Part shown: piece by piece, positions 60,469-64,000 of the stretch | How positions within the stretch are numbered: position 1 is the stretch's first letter | How the letters are laid out: every line of letters begins with the position of its first letter | Source: Leifsonia sp. AG29 | Lineage (GTDB): Bacteria; Actinomycetota; Actinomycetes; Actinomycetales; Microbacteriaceae | Length of the DNA: 64,000 nt | NCBI RefSeq assembly: GCF_009765225.1 | Contig: NZ_VMSF01000001.1 | Span: forward strand, 434,001-498,000 | Direction of reading: 5' to 3' | The notes under the pieces: generated by a model | Told to the model about the DNA's origin: nothing | What the model saw: the letters and a program-made list of their open reading frames with translations, nothing else | Databases searched by the model: none | Made by a program: the position numbers and the translations under genes

Positions 60469-61884
60469 ATGAAGATGCAGGCCATGACCGATGACCGCCG
60501 CGACGACGGCCACGGCGGCACGGCGATCGGACGCTCCGGCTCATTCCCGCTCGCCCGACCGCACGCCGCCCTCGCCCTCACCGACGCCCTGATCGTCATC
60601 GCGGCCCTCCTGGCCAGCACCTTCGTCGCCGGTGCCGCCCAGCTCCTGAGCATCACGGGCGCCATCGCGGCAGCGGTCCTCGCGGCCGGCTGGGTGATCG
60701 CGCTCCGCGTCGGCAACACGCGCGATGAGCGCATCCTCGGGTCGGGCACGGCCGAGTTCCGGCGCGTGCTCGTCTCGTCGCTCTCGTTCGCAGGGTCGGC
60801 CCTGCTGCTGTTCGCGATCTTCGGCGCCGACCTCGCCACCGGTCATGTCGTCATCGCCCTTCCGCTCGGGGTCGTCCTCCTCGTCCTCAGCCGGGCGGTG
60901 TGGCGGCTCGTCCTCCGGCGCCTCCGGCGCCGCGGCGCAGGCCTCCTTCCGGTGCTGGTCGCCGGGGAGAACGCGGCGCGCGTGAGCGGCCACCTGACGG
61001 CCGACCCCGCGGCGAGCGGCCTGCGACCGATCGCCGTCCTGCCCGGCGCACTCGACCACGCGGAGGTGGTGCGCAGGGCGGTCGCCGCGCACGCGGGCGC
61101 GGTCGTGCTCGCCGGCGACATCGGCGACCCCCGCGATGCGCAGCACCTCATGTGGTCCCTCCAGGACCGGGGCATCGATGTCATCGTCAGCACCGACCTC
61201 CCCGACGTCGCTCCGTCCCGGCTCGCGTACCGCGTTGCCGACGGGCTTCCGCTCGCCCACCTCCGAGGACGACGGACGCATTCGGTCGGCCGCGTGGTCA
61301 AGGGCGCCATCGACCGCGTGGGCGCGGCCGTCGGCCTCGTGCTCCTCGCGCCGGTCTTCGCTGCTGTCGCCCTGCTGATCCGCCTCGACGACCGCGGCCC
61401 GGTGTTCTTCCGTCAGGAGCGCGTCGGACGCGACGGTCGACGCTTCCGCATGCTCAAGTTCCGCACGATGTGCGTCGACGCCGAGAAGCGGCTCGAGGAG
61501 CTGCGCGACGCGAACGACAGTTCCGGGCCCCTGTTCAAGATCCGCCACGACCCGCGCATCACCCGGGTCGGGCGCACACTCCGCAAGTACTCGATCGACG
61601 AACTGCCGCAGCTCTGGAACGTCCTCGTCGGCGACATGAGCCTCATCGGCCCGCGACCGGCCCTGCCCTCCGAGGTCGCCTCGTACCCCGACCACGCCAC
61701 CCGCCGCCTCCTCGTGCAGCCGGGCATGACCGGGCTCTGGCAGGTCAGCGGCCGCGCCGACCTCTCCTGGGAGGCGGGGCTGCGGCTCGACCTGTCGTAC
61801 GTCGACAACTGGTTCCTCCACCGCGACGTCGCGATCCTCGCCCGGACCGCCGGGGTCCTCGTCCGCCCGCGCGGCGCGTACTGA
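60469..61884 (+). CDS. Exopolysaccharide polyprenyl glycosylphosphotransferase
   Basis: A 471-residue membrane enzyme that puts the first sugar phosphate onto undecaprenyl phosphate. About four N-terminal helices (30-150), a CoA-binding-like middle region, a fifth helix (near 290) and the catalytic domain: RQERVGRDGRRFRMLKFRTM, KYSIDELPQLWNVLVGDMSLIGPRP and QPGMTGLWQVSGR. The ATG at 60469 follows GAGGGGAG. It may begin an exopolysaccharide locus, but no other such genes follow here. Confidence 0.92.
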   Translation: MKMQAMTDDRRDDGHGGTAIGRSGSFPLARPHAALALTDALIVIAALLASTFVAGAAQLLSITGAIAAAVLAAGWVIALRVGNTRDERILGSGTAEFRRVLVSSLSFAGSALLLFAIFGADLATGHVVIALPLGVVLLVLSRAVWRLVLRRLRRRGAGLLPVLVAGENAARVSGHLTADPAASGLRPIAVLPGALDHAEVVRRAVAAHAGAVVLAGDIGDPRDAQHLMWSLQDRGIDVIVSTDLPDVAPSRLAYRVADGLPLAHLRGRRTHSVGRVVKGAIDRVGAAVGLVLLAPVFAAVALLIRLDDRGPVFFRQERVGRDGRRFRMLKFRTMCVDAEKRLEELRDANDSSGPLFKIRHDPRITRVGRTLRKYSIDELPQLWNVLVGDMSLIGPRPALPSEVASYPDHATRRLLVQPGMTGLWQVSGRADLSWEAGLRLDLSYVDNWFLHRDVAILARTAGVLVRPRGAY

Positions 61885-61942
61885 CGCACCGACTTCCACA
61901 CCTCCAGCCACCCTCCCGACACCCACCCCGAAGGAGAACCCC

Positions 61943-62374
61943 ATGAAGAACAAGCTCATCGCCCCGCTCGGCGTCCTCGTCCTCAGCGCCCTCGCGCTGA
62001 CGGGCTGCAGCGCGGCCGACTCCGCGAAGCCCACCCCGACGCCGTCGAGCACGAGCACCGCCGCCCCGGTGCCCGAGGTCGAGAAGAAGGCGATCGCCTG
62101 CGAGGACGGCAAGGCGACGGTGACCGAGAACAACATCGAGGCGACCATCGAGGGCGACTGCGCGACCGTCGAGGTGAAGGCGTCCAGCAGCATCGTCAAA
62201 GTCGGCGCGGTCGGCACCCTGACGATCGAGGGGGCGATCAACAAGGTCGTCGCCTCCTCCATCGACCAGCTCTCGATCACCGGGAACGGGAACACCGTCG
62301 TGACGCCCACCGAGCCGCTCGTCACCGACAACGGCGACCAGAACGAGGTCCTGAAGGAGGAGCGGGCCGGCTGA
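61943..62374 (+). CDS. DUF3060 lipoprotein
   Basis: A 143-residue lipoprotein with lipobox LALTGC (about 17-22), a Pro/Thr/Ser linker and a DUF3060 domain of short beta repeats: ATVTENNIEATIEGDCATVEVKASSSIVKVGAVGTLTIEG. The role is unknown. The ATG follows AAGGAG. It lies 58 bp after the glycosylphosphotransferase. Confidence 0.85.
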   Translation: MKNKLIAPLGVLVLSALALTGCSAADSAKPTPTPSSTSTAAPVPEVEKKAIACEDGKATVTENNIEATIEGDCATVEVKASSSIVKVGAVGTLTIEGAINKVVASSIDQLSITGNGNTVVTPTEPLVTDNGDQNEVLKEERAG

Positions 62375-62383
62375 CCGGTTCCG

Positions 62384-64000
62384 TCAGCGGGCCCGCGACC
62401 GGAGGCGCGTCTCCTCCAGATCGAGCAGGGACTGAGCATCCGTGAGGATGCGCGACGGGTAGGAGCCGCGTGCGCGCTCGAGCAGCAGGCGGCTCCGCTC
62501 GGCGTCCACCACGGCGAGCCGGAGAGTCCGGTACACGTGGTGGGGCCGGTTCTCGGCGGGCGTCTCGCTTGCGAGTGCCCGCTCCCAAGCCGACTCGGCC
62601 CGCAGGTAGGAGGACTGCCGTACTCGCTCCACGACCTCCGGATCGATCGGCCCCGTCGTGCCGGCGACCGTCTCCGGGTCGTCGAGCACGGCGAGGCCAG
62701 CCTCGCTGAGATCGTCCAGCAGCCGGGCGAGCAATCGCCGGTCCTCTCCGGCGTCGGCGCCCTGAAGCCCGAGGGCGCGGATCAGCCAGGGGAGCGTTCC
62801 TCCCTGCACCACCAGGCTGACGAAGGCGACCGTGAACGCTATGAGGATCAGCTGCGGGCGGTACGGGATCTCGGCGGGGAGCGACTGGGCGGCCGCGAGG
62901 GTGACGACACCGCGCATGCCGGCCCACCCGAGCACGACGCCGCCCCGCCAATCGATGGCCTCCTGGCGGTACTCCTCCAGATCGGTGCGGTGCCGCGCGT
63001 AGCGCTGCTCGGCCCGGAGCTTCCGGAGCGCCTGCCAGCGAAACCGGACCGGATGGTCGCGGAAGTAGCTGATCATCAACCACTCCCGGAGCACCGCGCG
63101 CTCGGCGCGCTCGGCGCGTCTTCGCAAGCCGTAGATCAGCGGCACGATCAGCACGAACCGGATGACGACCAGCGCGCCGAGGGCGATCAGGCCGAGACCG
63201 ATCGCGTCCCACACGCTCAGGATCTCCGGATGCTCGACATCGGTGATGAGCGTCCGGAGCTCGAGGCCGATCAGGAGGAAGACTCCGTTCTCGAGCAGGA
63301 ACTGGATGGTCCTCCAGTTGATCGCGTCGCTGATGCGCGCCTGGGCGCTGAACTCGCGCGGCGCGGCGTGGCCGGTGTAGAGCCCGGTCACGACGACCGC
63401 GAGGACGCCCGAGCCGTGGAGCGCCTCCGTGGGAGCGAACGCCGCGAACGGGACGATGACCGACAGCGCCGTGTCGAGAACGGGGTCGCTCAGCTTGGAG
63501 CGCACCCACACCGAGACGAATCCGACCACCAGCCCGACCACGAGCGCGATCACGACGGCCGAGACGAAGTCGCCGACGCCCTGCCACGGCGTGGTGGCCG
63601 CGCCGAGCGCCACGGCCAACGCGGTCCGCAGCAGCACCAGGGCGGTGGCGTCGTTGACGAGACCCTCTCCCTCCAGGACGGTGAGGAGGCGCGGGGGCAG
63701 TCCGAGCCGGCGGCCGACCGAGGTCGCGGCCACCGCGTCCGGCGGGCTGATGATCGCTCCCAGGGCGATCGCCGCGGCGAGGTCGAGGGCCGGGAGGAGC
63801 GTGAAGAGCACGAACCCGGCGGCGAAGGCGGTGATGATGACGAGCACGACCGAGAGCCCCGCGATCGGAGCCAGGTTGCGACGGAAGTCCGTCAGCGGAG
63901 TGCTGATCGCCGCCGCGTAGAGGATCGGCGGGAGGAGCCCGTCGAGGATGATCTCAGGCGGCACCTCGATCGAGGGGACGCCGGGCAGGAACGACAGCGT
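62384..64000 (-). CDS. Na+/H+ antiporter, CPA1 (NhaP) family, N-terminus cut by window edge
   Basis: At least 538 residues, open to the window end. About ten membrane spans are visible. The CPA1 motif ALGAIISPPDAVAATSV contains the ion-binding Asp pair region, and VLEGEGLVNDATALVL and WAGMRGVVTLAAAQSLP are typical. A ~150-residue helical cytoplasmic tail follows. It probably exports sodium or manages pH. Confidence 0.93.
   Translation of the reverse strand, partial: TLSFLPGVPSIEVPPEIILDGLLPPILYAAAISTPLTDFRRNLAPIAGLSVVLVIITAFAAGFVLFTLLPALDLAAAIALGAIISPPDAVAATSVGRRLGLPPRLLTVLEGEGLVNDATALVLLRTALAVALGAATTPWQGVGDFVSAVVIALVVGLVVGFVSVWVRSKLSDPVLDTALSVIVPFAAFAPTEALHGSGVLAVVVTGLYTGHAAPREFSAQARISDAINWRTIQFLLENGVFLLIGLELRTLITDVEHPEILSVWDAIGLGLIALGALVVIRFVLIVPLIYGLRRRAERAERAVLREWLMISYFRDHPVRFRWQALRKLRAEQRYARHRTDLEEYRQEAIDWRGGVVLGWAGMRGVVTLAAAQSLPAEIPYRPQLILIAFTVAFVSLVVQGGTLPWLIRALGLQGADAGEDRRLLARLLDDLSEAGLAVLDDPETVAGTTGPIDPEVVERVRQSSYLRAESAWERALASETPAENRPHHVYRTLRLAVVDAERSRLLLERARGSYPSRILTDAQSLLDLEETRLRSRAR

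Noticed and set aside
1-64000. tRNA or rRNA genes, insertion sequences, prophage or plasmid-type origins
   Set aside because: No cloverleaf with a GGTTCGA-type arm, no rRNA segments, no transposase or integrase genes were found on either strand.

Overview
This is a high-GC window with short intergenic gaps, many 4-bp ATGA/GTGA gene overlaps, and many genes in which a TANNNT -10 element lies 6-7 bases before the start codon. The gene content (GAF-ANTAR proteins, LigD-type ligase, LCP protein, PucR and ROK regulators, ferredoxin-dependent sulfite reductase with its own FNR and ferredoxin) points to an actinobacterium. Protein style suggests Microbacteriaceae, perhaps Leifsonia-like; the family placement is inference.

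Layout. 1-1111: divergent nitrite reductase genes nirB (cut by the window edge) and nirD around a likely GlnR site. 1133-6656: molybdenum cofactor and formate-dehydrogenase block (DUF6457 protein, moeA, fdhD, YdeP-type molybdoenzyme, mobA). 6809-16604: aldehyde dehydrogenase, a sedolisin protease flanked by 65-bp palindromic repeats, an MFS exporter with its TetR repressor, and small enzymes. 14289-18798: a GH13 trehalose-synthase-like enzyme, divergent from a LigD homologue whose ligase domain looks inactive. 18827-22233: GH36 alpha-galactosidase divergent from a ROK regulator. 22471-34758: an assimilatory sulfate-reduction operon (sulfite reductase, cysH, cysD, cysN, SsuABC-like importer, cobA, ferredoxin reductase, ferredoxin), with a CbiX-type chelatase divergent from it and a thioredoxin-reductase-like gene and panD at its end. 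34778-36201: two overlapping GAF-ANTAR genes. 36370-42713: secreted phosphoesterase behind a PHO-box-like site, ParA/MinD-like ATPase, second sedolisin, flavin amine oxidase. 42714-44996: a likely small RNA, then galM bracketed by arrays of a 105-bp repeat in opposite orientations. 44997-49187: ATP-grasp / alpha-E / transglutaminase cassette and a K+ channel. 49251-53698: PucR regulator divergent from the GABA catabolic pair gabT-gabD. 53699-60195: fur-katA, PhzF, M23 peptidase, LCP and GntR genes lying between two arrays of a third palindrome family. 60469-64000: exopolysaccharide glycosylphosphotransferase, DUF3060 lipoprotein, and a CPA1 antiporter cut by the window edge.

How they work together: siroheme made by CobA and the chelatase serves both sulfite and nitrite reductase; FprA and the ferredoxin probably feed electrons to sulfite reductase; MoeA, MobA and FdhD mature the molybdoenzyme; Fur probably controls katA. 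No tRNA, rRNA, CRISPR array or insertion sequence was found. The most unusual content is intergenic: three families of palindromic repeats, each found on both sides of a gene or gene block, plus one isolated long hairpin.
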